Counted from the stretch's first letter, positions 24,273-37,459 are shown. The stretch: 64,000 bases of DNA from Acetobacterium woodii DSM 1030 (GCF_000247605.1 NC_016894.1:310001-374000); one strand, 5' to 3'. The notes: generated from the sequence alone by a model not told the origin. Numbers and translations are program-made.

Positions 24273-24560
24273 CTACAGCGGCTTGCGCCCAGATAAAATG
24301 GCACGGCATTCATTGTAGTAGAATTTTTTTGCATCACTGACAGTTAATTCATCAAAAAGATGATAGAGCGTGATTGCTAATGTTTGAGTTGTTTTGATAT
24401 CAAGATTTGTGCGTTGACAGGTTTTAAGAAAGTACCCCATACAGGCTTCCTTATTCCAATCGTCGCCACCCAAAAATAATCGACGTAACTCTTCTTTGAT
24501 CTCTTTTTCGGTCCATTGCGAGTCAGCTGAAGAAAAATCGGAATCATTTGTTTCGGTCAT
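24273..24560 (-). CDS. Small protein of unknown function
   Basis: 95 residues, acidic N-terminus then helical; TEKEIKEELRRLFLGGDD and a middle with two Cys (CMGYFLKTCQR). No signal peptide or TM and no family recognised. ATG at 24560 is preferred to a further upstream ATG because GAAAGGAGCTGG lies just before it. Alone on its strand; soluble cytoplasmic protein presumably. Confidence 0.6.
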   Translation of the reverse strand: MTETNDSDFSSADSQWTEKEIKEELRRLFLGGDDWNKEACMGYFLKTCQRTNLDIKTTQTLAITLYHLFDELTVSDAKKFYYNECRAILSGRKPL

Positions 24561-24748
24561 TTTACCAGCTCCTTTCGTATCAGATGAATTTTTAATCAAT
24601 GTCATTATAACACAGCTAAAAAGAAACCGTAATCCTAAAGCGGGTAAAAATTTTATTAAAGCTTTGTTAGACAATCATAGCAAAAATAGTAAAATGAAAA
24701 AATATTAAAAAAAACAAAATAATACTGGATTTTTAAAATGTAATCGTA

Positions 24749-24834
24749 TATAATTAACACATGGTGTGAAAACGTTTTAATTTCCTTTCTTAATTTTCTT
24801 AAAAAAGAGGTGCGACGAGCATCTCTTTTTTATT
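24749..24834 (+). ncRNA. Candidate small RNA with own promoter and terminator
   Basis: TATAAT at 24749-24754, with a weak -35 TGGATT 17 bp upstream, would start RNA near 24761. The RNA would open with the small hairpin CACATGGTGTG and end in the terminator AAAAAGAGGTG / GCATCTCTTTTTT at 24799-24834, about 75 nt in all. No frame of use is inside and the next gene is 400 bp away. Could also be an abandoned leader. Confidence 0.35.
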
Positions 24835-24859
24835 TTATGCGCCGGATATGGGTGCAATC

Positions 24860-25156
24860 TAAACGGTGAAAATTCCGACTACCGGGCAGGTAGTGTCAAG
24901 TGGCATCGCTGATAGCAAGGGTGTTCTCGGCGAGGATGGGATGATGATTATCGGTAAGCGATGATGTAAACGTTGGAATCGTTGGATACCGGATAGGACA
25001 TACGGTGTGCAGGAACTCGGTTGATCAGTTAATGAGCAGCTCGCTGGAATAAAATTATTTGCGGCAGCGGTGCTTGAAAAATCTGGGGCTAATAAGTTAA
25101 ATGAATTTAATAAATTCATTAAAAAAAAAGTCTTTGAAATCCCGCTACATTCTTAA
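24860..25156 (+). pseudogene. Possible decayed gene remnant
   Basis: GC content is visibly higher than in neighbouring intergenic DNA, and protein-like stretches continue across frames: IPTTGQVVSSGIADSKGVLG with a stop soon after, then VNVGIVGYRIGHTVCRNSVD in another frame, then QLAGIKLFAAAVLEKSGANK back in the first. This looks like a gene broken by two frameshifts. I do not recognise the family. Confidence 0.3.
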
Positions 25157-25173
25157 TGATTCGTATTTTTCGC

Positions 25174-25202
25174 TTGAATTAATTTGGGTTTAAGGTTATA
25201 TT
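25174..25202 (+). promoter_or_regulatory. Promoter of fprA
   Basis: TTGAAT (25174-25179) and TATATT (25197-25202) with a 17-bp spacer, 37 bp before the fprA start. Confidence 0.6.
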
Positions 25203-25238
25203 TAAGTTCGAGAAAACATAAAGAAAGTGGGAAATAAT

Positions 25239-26429
25239 ATGAATGCAGTGAAAATTAAAGATGATATTTTTTGGGTCGGCGTTAATGATTATCAAACATC
25301 ACTTTTTGAGGGATTATGGCCAATTGATCAGGAAGGTGTTTCTTATAACGCCTATATGATTATCGATGAAAAAGTAGCCATTATTGATACAGTTAAAACC
25401 ATTAAAGCAGATGAATTTATAGAAAAAATCAAATCAATTATTGGGGATAGAAAAGTTGATTATTTGATTGTTAACCATATGGAACCAGATCACTCCAGTG
25501 GAATTACCAGTTTACTGGCGGAATATCCAGATATAAAAATCGTCGGGAATAAAAAAACCTTTCCGATTATGAATAACTTTTATGAAATTACCGAAAACCT
25601 CCATGAAGTTGCTGAGGGAGATACCCTTAGTTTAGGAAAACACACGCTTAAGTTTTTTATGACGCCAATGGTTCATTGGCCGGAATCGATGGTTACCTAT
25701 GACCTGATGGATGAAGTGCTTTTTTCAATGGACATCTTTGGAACCTTTAAAACGCCGGAAGGAAGCATTTTTGATGATGAAAATGATCTGGCCGCCTTTG
25801 AAGAGCCAACCCGTCGCTATTACGCCTGTATTGTAGGGAAAGTAGCGGGCCAGGCTTTAAAAGCCTTAAATAAACTTTGTGATGTTAAAATGGGAACGAT
25901 TTGTCCCTCACACGGTTTAATTTGGCGGGATAATCCAAAACATATTTTAGATATGTATGTGAAAATGAGCAAAAAGGAGACCGTTCCCGGGGTTGTTATT
26001 GCTTATGGCTCGATGTATGGTTGTACCCAAAAAGCCGCGGAAATTTTGGCGATTGCTTTAAAAAATGAAGGCGTCAAAGAGGTAAAACTATATGATGTCG
26101 CGAAAACCGATATTTCTTTTATTATTGCCGATATCTGGAAATATAAGGGATTGTTTTTAGGCGCACCATCTTATTACGGTCAGATTTTTCCCAAAATGGC
26201 CAGTTTACTTTATAAATTGGGCGAAATAAAAGTTGATAATCACAAAGTTGGATTTTTTGCAGATTATAGTTGGAGTGGCGGTGCCGATAAAAACTTTAAT
26301 TATTTTATCAATGAAGCGAAGGTTGATACTATTGATGAAATACTGATGATAAAAGGAACGCCAACTGAGCAGGATGTCATAAGCTTAAATGAACTGGCTC
26401 AAAAAATGGCAAAAGAAATGATCCAGTAG
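25239..26429 (+). CDS. fprA: Flavodiiron protein (oxygen/NO reductase) FprA
   Basis: 396 residues. A metallo-beta-lactamase-like domain (1-250) carries the diiron ligands: HMEPDHSSG around 80-88, later MVHWPES and PSHGLIW. A flavodoxin domain (about 253-396) begins VVIAYGSMYGCTQKAAE and binds FMN through APSYYGQ and YSWSGGA. In anaerobes the enzyme reduces O2 or NO to protect the cell, fed by rubredoxin or F420H2-like donors. ATG at 25239 is taken; an in-frame GTG lies 12 nt upstream and the ribosome site is modest for both. Confidence 0.95.
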   Translation: MNAVKIKDDIFWVGVNDYQTSLFEGLWPIDQEGVSYNAYMIIDEKVAIIDTVKTIKADEFIEKIKSIIGDRKVDYLIVNHMEPDHSSGITSLLAEYPDIKIVGNKKTFPIMNNFYEITENLHEVAEGDTLSLGKHTLKFFMTPMVHWPESMVTYDLMDEVLFSMDIFGTFKTPEGSIFDDENDLAAFEEPTRRYYACIVGKVAGQALKALNKLCDVKMGTICPSHGLIWRDNPKHILDMYVKMSKKETVPGVVIAYGSMYGCTQKAAEILAIALKNEGVKEVKLYDVAKTDISFIIADIWKYKGLFLGAPSYYGQIFPKMASLLYKLGEIKVDNHKVGFFADYSWSGGADKNFNYFINEAKVDTIDEILMIKGTPTEQDVISLNELAQKMAKEMIQ

Positions 26430-27551
<1,122 letters not shown>

Positions 27552-27570
27552 TAAGCCCGGTTTTAGGCAT

Positions 27571-27611
27571 AAAAGAGCAATCTTAATTTAGCTTGCTCTT
27601 TTATTTTTTTT
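27571..27611 (+). terminator. Terminator of mnmA
   Basis: AAAAGAGCAA / TTGCTCTTTT with a 12-nt loop, then ATTTTTTTT. Confidence 0.9.
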
Positions 27612-27742
27612 GAGAAAAAATCGGAGTTTTATGGTAAACTATACACAATGACATCAATAGAATGGGTGAAGACCGTGAAACAGCAATGAAAAGCACAATT
27701 CATAAAAATATTAAGCAGGATGATAGGGAAGGATTGTAGAAA

Positions 27743-29806
27743 ATGAAAACACCATGTAATAAATGTGGGAAGACAATCGGTTTTTTTGACAGAAATTATA
27801 AAATAGATAATGAAAAATTGAATATAAAATACGATGTTCTTTGTGGAGAATGCCATACTGGTTTAAAAAGAGGCATTGAAAAACTGGAAGATATGTATCA
27901 AAGGATGATCAACAACCTTAAAAAAAATAAGGATGTTCAAAAAAATGGCATGGTTTCGGTTGAAGCAGATTTGCTTATTCTTTTAGCGGTGGAAGCACTT
28001 TTTTCGGTAGCACCAGATTATTGTGATTTGGATTCACCGCTTAATCAGACCTTCATTCGGGCGAAAGAAAGCCGTGGCGTGGACCGACAACGGGATATTG
28101 TGCGAATCGTGCATATCCTGCTGCTTTATGGGTTCGAAATGAATTTGAAAGAACAGGGATTGGATTCGACTCGAAATTTTGTTGCCTATATGATTCAAAA
28201 CGAACAATTTCTGGAAGAGGTGGAGGTTAATTGTGGGGTTGAAGATGAACTGATAAAAGCCAACGTGTTCTTGAGCCGGAGAGGTTTGATCATCGATACC
28301 CTTGATAATCCTAAATTGATTTATATTTCGATCCCCAGCGATTTATTAGTAGACTATCAGGTTGAATCGTCTGAAATTATTAATGAAGTGATTTTGAAAA
28401 ATGTTTTTTATCCGTGGGATAAGAAAAAAAAGGTCGTTTTAACGCTCGTTTCGGAAAGCCTTTTATTTGCGGTGGCCACGGCCATTGATCGGTTTAACCA
28501 AAAGACCGGGAAGCTTCAGGAAAAGCTTAAAAAAGATAGCTTGGAATACTTTAACAGTCGCGTGGTAAAAGATTTGGAAAAAATAAAACCGGGTGAATTT
28601 ATCGAGGCAATCCATCTGGATTGTTTGCTTTTGTGTATTATCAAAAATTTAAAAAGTCAGAAAATGTTTTCGATGGAAGCGTTGTTTGATCCCAAAGGGA
28701 CAACGATTGAATTGCTTTGGGCTTATTATCGTCAGAATTTGCGAAACATGGGGATCGATAACAGTGAAAAAATAGTGACTTATTTGCTGAAAAATTGTCT
28801 TTATACCGAAGGTTTTCATATTAAACACGGCAATAAACCCAGTGATAAAGGGTGGGGATTTTTTACCACCAAAGGTTATATTATTTATTTCAAACGCAGT
28901 CGACAGGTGTTTTTTATTTATACCGAAACATTCCCGAATGCTCTTTATCACCCCTGCAATCGCGTCATCTATGAAGGCAAACAATATCTGCAGCTCGTGA
29001 TGAATAATGGACGAAGTTTAGGCGAGGAACAGCATGAACTGGATGAATTGATTTTTTACAGTGATGAACCGGAAACAATTGCGCAAATGGAGCGTTTTTT
29101 CGAACGCCATAACCTTTATTATCAAATGGAAACTTTCCTCAAAAAGCAAAAAGAAGTGCAGCGAAAACGGGAAAAATATTTACAGGTTCAGCGCATTATC
29201 AATCATATTTTCAACGATTTTGGGTTTTTGCCTTATTGTATATACGATGAGTGGTTTGTGATTCAGAATGAATTAAAAGCAGATGATATTTTATTAAATA
29301 AACTGATTGATACCGATGCCGGGCTTAGAAAAAACTATACTTTAGGTCAAATAACCTATGCCCCTAAAATTATTGAAGCGTTTAATCGTGGGGCCCAAGA
29401 GGTTCAGAAGTCACTAAATATCGTTGAAGATTCAGTAGCTAAGGCAATCTTATGGGTGGCTTTTAAGGACTCAGTGACCGAAACCTTGTCCCAGGAATGG
29501 GTTCGCATTGCTGGTGAAATTTTGGATAAAGACGACAATGCGTTGTCAGCATTTTTTAAATATGTTAATCTTAAAAACATTGAACCGGACAAGGTTTATT
29601 TTATGGGATTATTTATTTATCATCTGATGGAACGCGAAGTGCTTCAATCAGATAACTTTTTGGAAAACTATGAGGGTGCGGTGCGAATTTTTCTGGAATG
29701 TCGGCGGGTTATAGAAGAACCCGAATATCAAGGGACGATTTTGCCGATGGACGAGCTTCTGGAATCCGTATTTCCGGAGAAAAAAATAGAAAAAAGCAAC
29801 CTTTAG
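27743..29806 (+). CDS. Large protein of unknown function with N-terminal zinc ribbon
   Basis: 687 residues, soluble, no TM or signal. The N-terminus has CNKCG (C5, C8) and CGEC (C34, C37), a probable zinc ribbon in a 40-residue module. The rest is mostly helical with long Glu/Lys stretches (about 430-490) and several repeated themes such as IVHILLLYGFEMNLKEQGLD and LLWAYYRQNLRNMGIDNSEK, which look like paralogous internal blocks (DSTRNFVAYMIQN versus DNSEKIVTYLLKN). I recognise no family. It begins with ATG after a weak site and sits 12 nt before a response regulator, so it is the first gene of a four-gene operon with the sensor system and an alcohol dehydrogenase. Confidence 0.7.
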   Translation: MKTPCNKCGKTIGFFDRNYKIDNEKLNIKYDVLCGECHTGLKRGIEKLEDMYQRMINNLKKNKDVQKNGMVSVEADLLILLAVEALFSVAPDYCDLDSPLNQTFIRAKESRGVDRQRDIVRIVHILLLYGFEMNLKEQGLDSTRNFVAYMIQNEQFLEEVEVNCGVEDELIKANVFLSRRGLIIDTLDNPKLIYISIPSDLLVDYQVESSEIINEVILKNVFYPWDKKKKVVLTLVSESLLFAVATAIDRFNQKTGKLQEKLKKDSLEYFNSRVVKDLEKIKPGEFIEAIHLDCLLLCIIKNLKSQKMFSMEALFDPKGTTIELLWAYYRQNLRNMGIDNSEKIVTYLLKNCLYTEGFHIKHGNKPSDKGWGFFTTKGYIIYFKRSRQVFFIYTETFPNALYHPCNRVIYEGKQYLQLVMNNGRSLGEEQHELDELIFYSDEPETIAQMERFFERHNLYYQMETFLKKQKEVQRKREKYLQVQRIINHIFNDFGFLPYCIYDEWFVIQNELKADDILLNKLIDTDAGLRKNYTLGQITYAPKIIEAFNRGAQEVQKSLNIVEDSVAKAILWVAFKDSVTETLSQEWVRIAGEILDKDDNALSAFFKYVNLKNIEPDKVYFMGLFIYHLMEREVLQSDNFLENYEGAVRIFLECRRVIEEPEYQGTILPMDELLESVFPEKKIEKSNL

Positions 29807-29818
29807 AGGAGAAAAACC

Positions 29819-30502
29819 ATGCGTGTTCTTTTAGTTGAGGATGAAAAACCATTGGCAGCAGCACTGGGAAAAATCTTTGAAAAAAATAAAATATTGATTG
29901 ATGTTGTCAACGATGGGATCGAAGGTAAATTACTGAGTGAAAATGATGTTTATGATGTGATTATTCTCGATATTATGCTACCGGGGATGTCTGGTCTGGA
30001 GATCTTAAAAGAGATCAGAGCGGCCGGAAAAAATGTCCCCATTCTTTTGTTAACGGCTAAAGATGATACTAAAGACAAGGTCAACGGATTGAATATGGGC
30101 GCCGATGATTATCTGGTCAAACCGTTTGTGACGGAAGAATTGATTGCCAGGGTAAGAGCTTTGGGACGACGGCCCTGGGAAGTGTATCAGGACAATGTCA
30201 TTCATTTTGCGAATATCTCACTCAATATTAACTCTGGCGAATTGTATGTTGACGACGTTTTAAACCGATTAACCGCCAAAGAAGCGCAATTATTGGAGAT
30301 GTTTATTAGAAATCCCGGGATGACTATTTCGAAAGAACAGATTTTAGATCGAATTTGGGGAATCGAAAGCATGGCAATGGAAAATAGCGTCGAAATCTAT
30401 GTGCATTATTTAAGGAAAAAGCTGGAGACATCCCAGACCTATATTAAAACGATTCGGGGGATGGGTTATGTTTTAAAGGAGCGGGAGAATGTTAAGCCTT
30501 AA
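29819..30502 (+). CDS. OmpR-family response regulator
   Basis: 227 residues. Receiver domain with acidic pocket VEDEK, phosphorylation site Asp51 in IILDIMLP, TAKDD and Lys in YLVKPF; the C-terminal winged helix starts near residue 130 and ends with YVHYLRKKLE ... IRGMGYVL. ATG at 29819 follows AGAGGAG. Its stop overlaps the partner kinase by 14 bp. Its DNA targets are unknown; the neighbouring alcohol dehydrogenase in the same operon suggests a metabolic or stress input. Confidence 0.95.
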   Translation: MRVLLVEDEKPLAAALGKIFEKNKILIDVVNDGIEGKLLSENDVYDVIILDIMLPGMSGLEILKEIRAAGKNVPILLLTAKDDTKDKVNGLNMGADDYLVKPFVTEELIARVRALGRRPWEVYQDNVIHFANISLNINSGELYVDDVLNRLTAKEAQLLEMFIRNPGMTISKEQILDRIWGIESMAMENSVEIYVHYLRKKLETSQTYIKTIRGMGYVLKERENVKP

Positions 30503-31805
30503 TAAGCTTCGAATCAATCTTACCCTCATGAATACAGGAGTCCTGATTGGGCTCCTATTATTTATTTCTATTTTTTTATATGTCGTCTTGAGCATGGATG
30601 TTGAAACAAATGTGAATAACAACCTTAAAATATACTGTTCCCAACTGGCCAACGAAGTGGAATATTTAGAGCGCCTGGAAGCCGGGCAAGCGGTCACCGA
30701 AGAAGAGGAGCAGGGTTATTTTGAATACACCCGAAGCCTTGTTCAAAACAATATTTCCTATGTTATTTTTGATCAACAATTCAGAGTATTAGACCAATCC
30801 TACTCATTGCCGTTAGAAGAAGAAAAACTTGTTGAAATTTCAAAACATTATTTTGGCAAAAAAAATGAAAAATACTTGATCAGCGATTATAAACAAAACG
30901 ATCGCGAATATAAGATTTGTACTTATATGGTAATTAATAAAAATGGCGAAATGAAAATTGTTCAATCGATGAAAAATATGGCTTCAGAGCGGTCGCTGTT
31001 AGGGAATGCGCAAGAATTAGTCGGATTTACGGTCCTGATTGGGGCTTCATTATCTTTTTTAGGGGGATATTTTCTATCCGGACGTTCACTGATTCCGATC
31101 AAAAAAAGTGTTGAACGTCAACAGGAATTTTTAGCCGATGCTTCCCATGAATTAAGAACGCCAATCGCCGTTATTCAGACCAATTTGGAAGTAGTTAAAG
31201 CCAGTATGGACGAAAGTGTTGAAAGCCAGATCATGTGGATCAATAATGCCTATGATGAGGTTCAGTGGATGCAGCATATTGTTGAAGACCTGATGCTTTT
31301 AGCGCGGGCGGATTCCGGGAATATGGTGGTTCAACGAGAAGCGATTGACTTGAATTATCTGATTCGGGTCGTTTGCGAAAAAATGGCGCCAATCGCCGGG
31401 AAAAAGGGCATTAAGTTTATTAATAAACTCGAAGAAAATTTGAAAATTAATGGCGATGAAAAACAAATTACGCAATTGATTGTGATTCTATTAGATAATG
31501 CGATTAAGTACAGCAATAAAAATACGACGATTCGAGTCATTGGAAAAAACACGATTTCAGGAGTGATGGTGGAAGTGATTGATCAAGGGATTGGAATTCC
31601 CCAAGATGAGATTAATCGCGTGACCCAACGTTTTTATCGGGTGGATAAAGCCCGCTCACGAACGGAAGGTGGAACGGGTTTGGGATTGTCGATTGCTAAT
31701 TGGATTGTTGATGAACACCATGCCGGGATGATTATCGAAAGTGAAGAAAAAAAAGGAACTAAAATTATCTTGAATTTTGATCGAGGAGGCGAAAAAAATG
31801 AGTAG
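30489..31805 (+). CDS. Sensor histidine kinase
   Basis: 438 residues. TM1 at about 15-35, an outside domain of about 140 residues, TM2 at about 176-197. HisKA has the phospho-His at 220 in LADASHELRTPIAV; the ATPase domain shows ILLDNAIKYSN, GIGIPQDE and GGTGLGLSIANWIV. Cognate of the response regulator whose gene it overlaps. The outside domain has no motif I can name. Confidence 0.93.
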   Translation: MLSLNKLRINLTLMNTGVLIGLLLFISIFLYVVLSMDVETNVNNNLKIYCSQLANEVEYLERLEAGQAVTEEEEQGYFEYTRSLVQNNISYVIFDQQFRVLDQSYSLPLEEEKLVEISKHYFGKKNEKYLISDYKQNDREYKICTYMVINKNGEMKIVQSMKNMASERSLLGNAQELVGFTVLIGASLSFLGGYFLSGRSLIPIKKSVERQQEFLADASHELRTPIAVIQTNLEVVKASMDESVESQIMWINNAYDEVQWMQHIVEDLMLLARADSGNMVVQREAIDLNYLIRVVCEKMAPIAGKKGIKFINKLEENLKINGDEKQITQLIVILLDNAIKYSNKNTTIRVIGKNTISGVMVEVIDQGIGIPQDEINRVTQRFYRVDKARSRTEGGTGLGLSIANWIVDEHHAGMIIESEEKKGTKIILNFDRGGEKNE

Positions 31806-32931
31806 TTTAAAATTTTATGGAGACGAGATTATCACTGGACCGGGTACTTTAAAGACGATCCCGGATATTGTCGGACAACGGGTTGTGATTGTAACCGGAA
31901 AGTCGGCGTTATTTAAAAATGGGACCATTAACCGGATCGAGACGTTGTTACAAGCCCAAAATAAAGTTTACGAGATTATCAGTGGCATTGGGGCAAACCC
32001 CAGTGTTGCCGATGTGGAAGCCGGGTTAATCAAAATGAACGGTTTTAATCCCGATACGGTTATTGCCATTGGGGGCGGATCGGTTTTGGATGCGGCTAAA
32101 GTGATGACGTTGATGTGTGAATACCCGGAATTGACGATTACCGCAATTAGAAACGGTAAGGCCCCGCAGAAAAGGGAACGCATTAAGTTAATTGCAGTGC
32201 CGTCAACATCGGGAACAGCCTCAGAAGTCACCCGCGCGGCAGTTATTACATTTACCCGGGAAAACATTAAAATCGGCCTAAAAACAAAAGCTTTTATTCC
32301 CGATATTGCAATTTTAGATGGCGAGCTGACGTTGTCAATGCCCCAAAATGTGATGGCAGATTCGGGAATGGATGCCTTAACCCATGGTTTGGAAGCCTAC
32401 ATTAATAAAAATGCTGATGATTTTACCAAAACAATGGCAAAAGGCGCAGTGGTAGGACTGCTTAAATATCTTCGTCAATCGTTTGAAACGGGTGATCTAA
32501 ACAGTCGCCAACATGTTCATAATTTTCAGTGTTTAGCCGGCTTTGCTTTTCAGAATGCCGGTTTGGGGATGGATCATGGGATTGCGCACGCCTTTGGCGG
32601 TCGTTTTGGAACCAGTCACGGACTGCTTAATGCCATTGCCTTGCCCTATGTGTTGGAATACAATCAAAGCGATCCCCAAGTTAAAGCAGATTTAGCGCAG
32701 TTATCTCGGGAAATTGGAAAAGATATTATTGAAGAAATAAAAGAGCTCAATAAAACCTTTAAGATTCCATCATCTTTTCAGGCGGCGGGAATAATAGAAT
32801 CCGAATTTATCGAAAACTATGATGAGCTGTTGCAAAATTCGTTAATGGGTTCGACGCAAAGAAATCCGATAAAGATGGAGGCAGCAGAAATGGATCAGGT
32901 TTTAAAAAATATTTATTATGGCAAAAATTAG
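31798..32931 (+). CDS. Iron-containing (group III) alcohol dehydrogenase
   Basis: 377 residues. NAD(P)-binding GGSVLDAAK near residue 95, and the family signatures STSGTASEVTRAAV and the metal-binding region MDALTHGLEAY ... DHGIAHAFGG ... HGLLNAIALP. It interconverts an aldehyde and alcohol, or a related substrate such as butanol or lactaldehyde; not resolved. ATG at 31798 overlaps the kinase stop by 8 bp, with GAGGAGG upstream, so it is translationally coupled to the two-component system. Confidence 0.9.
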   Translation: MSSLKFYGDEIITGPGTLKTIPDIVGQRVVIVTGKSALFKNGTINRIETLLQAQNKVYEIISGIGANPSVADVEAGLIKMNGFNPDTVIAIGGGSVLDAAKVMTLMCEYPELTITAIRNGKAPQKRERIKLIAVPSTSGTASEVTRAAVITFTRENIKIGLKTKAFIPDIAILDGELTLSMPQNVMADSGMDALTHGLEAYINKNADDFTKTMAKGAVVGLLKYLRQSFETGDLNSRQHVHNFQCLAGFAFQNAGLGMDHGIAHAFGGRFGTSHGLLNAIALPYVLEYNQSDPQVKADLAQLSREIGKDIIEEIKELNKTFKIPSSFQAAGIIESEFIENYDELLQNSLMGSTQRNPIKMEAAEMDQVLKNIYYGKN

Positions 32932-33220
32932 ATTAATAATTAAAACAAATTAGGTGATTGTAAAATTCACAACATAACTGCAAATGATCTTGATTGATAA
33001 TTAACGCAATTCCGGCAGCCATTATATCGCACGGGAAATAGAGCGTTCGGCGTCAAATTGATCAAACATAAGCATTATTGCGGCGATAAAAGTTTAAAGC
33101 GGCAACCAGAGGGTTAAAAGAGAAATCCGGCGGCTGGGGCGAACCTTTTATGGCAATGACCAATGCAGGTTGTGGTAGGTTGACAATTGGCCAAACTGAA
33201 AAAAATATTTAGGAGAATTC

Positions 33221-35428
33221 ATGAGTTTATTAGACGGTTTAAACAGTCGGCAACGGGAAGCAGCAGAAACCACAGAAGGACCATTATTAATCCTGGCGGG
33301 AGCCGGATCAGGAAAAACACGAACCATTATCCATCGAATTGCCCATATCATTGAAACGGAACGGGCCTGGCCATCACAAATCCTGGCCATTACCTTTACT
33401 AATAAAGCCGCCGGGGAAATGCGGGAACGTATTGCCAAAATGAACATTCAGGACAGTAAGCGGATTTGGATGGCAACATTTCACGCCATGTGCGCACGAA
33501 TCATGCGAACGCATAGCCAATGGTTAGGTTACGACGATAATTTTGTTATTTATGACACGGATGACCAGAAACGTTTATATAAAAGTTTGATCAAAGAATT
33601 AGGATTGAATGATAAATACTTTACCAGCCAATTTTTAGGCGGGGAAATTTCCACGGCCAAAAATAACTTTATCAGTCCCGAAGCTTACAGCAAAGAAAAT
33701 AGCGGTGATTTTAGAAAAGAAAAGGTCGGCATTTATTATAAACGCTACCAGGAAAGTTTAAAGGCAAATAATGCCATGGATTTTGATGACCTTATCTATA
33801 ATACCCTGGTTTTATTTAAAGGTTTTCCGGAAATTTTGGAACAATATCAAAATCGTTTTAAATATATTATGGTTGATGAATATCAAGATACCAACCATAG
33901 CCAATATGAACTGGTTAATATGCTGGCGGCTAAAAATAAAAATATTTGTGTCTGCGGTGATGATGATCAGAGTATTTACGGATGGCGGGGCGCTGATATC
34001 AGCAATATCCTTGATTTTGAAAAAGATTATACCAATGCCAAGGTTGTCAAATTGGAAGAAAATTACCGTTCCACCCAGACCATTTTGGATTGTGCCAATG
34101 GCGTAATCGTCAGAAATACCGGTCGTAAAGAAAAGGCCTTATGGACGAACAATGCTGGTGACGAAAAGATCATGATCTCATCATTTAACCAGGGTTATGA
34201 TGAGGCCCGCTTCGTTGTTGATGAAATTAACGACAATATTGCCAAAGGAAATGGCATTTATGGTGATTTTGCGATTCTTTATCGGACAAATGCCCAGTCC
34301 CGATTATTCGAAGAAGCGCTGATGCGGGCCGGGTTGCCTTATCAGTTAATCGGGGGAACCGGGTTTTATTCACGGGTCGAAATTAAAGATACCATCGCAT
34401 ATTTAAATGTGCTTAGCAATCCCAAAGATAATATGGGCTTTATGCGAATTGTCAATGTTCCCAAGCGGGGGATTGGATCGGCAACCATTGAAAAAATAGC
34501 CGAGTACGCTAATTTTAAAAGTTTTAGTTTAATGGAGGCATTTCATCATGTCGAAGAAATTCCAGAGTTAAGCCCCAGTGTCAAAAATAAGGTTCGAGCG
34601 TTTAGTGAGTTAATGAAAACACTCGAAAAGATCCAGGAAACGGCAAATTTAAGTGAATTGATTGCGGCCGTGATTGAAAAAACCGGATATCTTAATATGC
34701 TGGAAACCGGAAAAATGGATAAAGGCGAAAGCCGCTTAGAAAATCTCCAGGAGTTATTATCTTCGGCGGCTGATTTTGAAAAAAATAGCGATGATCAAAG
34801 TTTGAGTGCATATTTAGAAACGGTTGCTTTGTCTTCAGAAACCGATAAATACGATGGCGATGAAGGAAAAGTATTGTTAATGACGCTTCATAATGCCAAG
34901 GGACTGGAATTCCCGATTGTTTTTATTCCGGGATTGGAAGAAGGAATTTTCCCGCATGGACGAGCCCTGGATTCGCCAGAAGATATTGAAGAGGAACGGC
35001 GGATTTGTTATGTTGGCATTACCCGGGCGATGAAACGTCTTTATTTGTCATGGGCCGCCGAAAGAACCCTGTATGGACGGCGCCAGATACAAAGCCCATC
35101 ACGGTTTTTAAAAGAAATGCCGGATGAAGTTTGTGTTGAAAACAAGCAACGTTACGAACGTAAACCGGAAATTGATGTTGAAACAAAGAAAAACAAAACC
35201 TTTTCAGAGCGAGTGACGCAGTCAAAAGTAGCCATTCGTCGAAATAATTCGCACGCGGTTAATCATCATATCAATCAAGTTGAAAACACTTTTGGGTTAA
35301 CGGACAAAGTGAAACATAAAAAGTTTGGAATTGGCACCGTTGTTGAAGTTAAAAATAATATGATTTCGGTGGCTTTTCCGGGGGTTGGGATAAAGAAAAT
35401 GGACCCTACTTTTGTTGAAAAAGCCTAG
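33221..35428 (+). CDS. pcrA: ATP-dependent DNA helicase PcrA (UvrD family)
   Basis: 735 residues, superfamily 1A helicase for repair and plasmid/recombination control. Motif I ILAGAGSGKTRT; Ia AITFTNKAAGEMRERI; II VDEYQDTN; III CGDDDQSIYGWRGA; IV ILYRTNAQSR; V VLLMTLHNAKGLEF; VI RRICYVGITRA. The last ~50 residues contain a Tudor-like end (DKVKHKKFGIGTVVEV) as in other Firmicute PcrA. ATG follows AGGAG. ligA follows 39 bp on. Confidence 0.97.
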   Translation: MSLLDGLNSRQREAAETTEGPLLILAGAGSGKTRTIIHRIAHIIETERAWPSQILAITFTNKAAGEMRERIAKMNIQDSKRIWMATFHAMCARIMRTHSQWLGYDDNFVIYDTDDQKRLYKSLIKELGLNDKYFTSQFLGGEISTAKNNFISPEAYSKENSGDFRKEKVGIYYKRYQESLKANNAMDFDDLIYNTLVLFKGFPEILEQYQNRFKYIMVDEYQDTNHSQYELVNMLAAKNKNICVCGDDDQSIYGWRGADISNILDFEKDYTNAKVVKLEENYRSTQTILDCANGVIVRNTGRKEKALWTNNAGDEKIMISSFNQGYDEARFVVDEINDNIAKGNGIYGDFAILYRTNAQSRLFEEALMRAGLPYQLIGGTGFYSRVEIKDTIAYLNVLSNPKDNMGFMRIVNVPKRGIGSATIEKIAEYANFKSFSLMEAFHHVEEIPELSPSVKNKVRAFSELMKTLEKIQETANLSELIAAVIEKTGYLNMLETGKMDKGESRLENLQELLSSAADFEKNSDDQSLSAYLETVALSSETDKYDGDEGKVLLMTLHNAKGLEFPIVFIPGLEEGIFPHGRALDSPEDIEEERRICYVGITRAMKRLYLSWAAERTLYGRRQIQSPSRFLKEMPDEVCVENKQRYERKPEIDVETKKNKTFSERVTQSKVAIRRNNSHAVNHHINQVENTFGLTDKVKHKKFGIGTVVEVKNNMISVAFPGVGIKKMDPTFVEKA

Positions 35429-35443
35429 TGATCAAGGGCCTGA

Positions 35444-37459
<2,016 letters not shown>

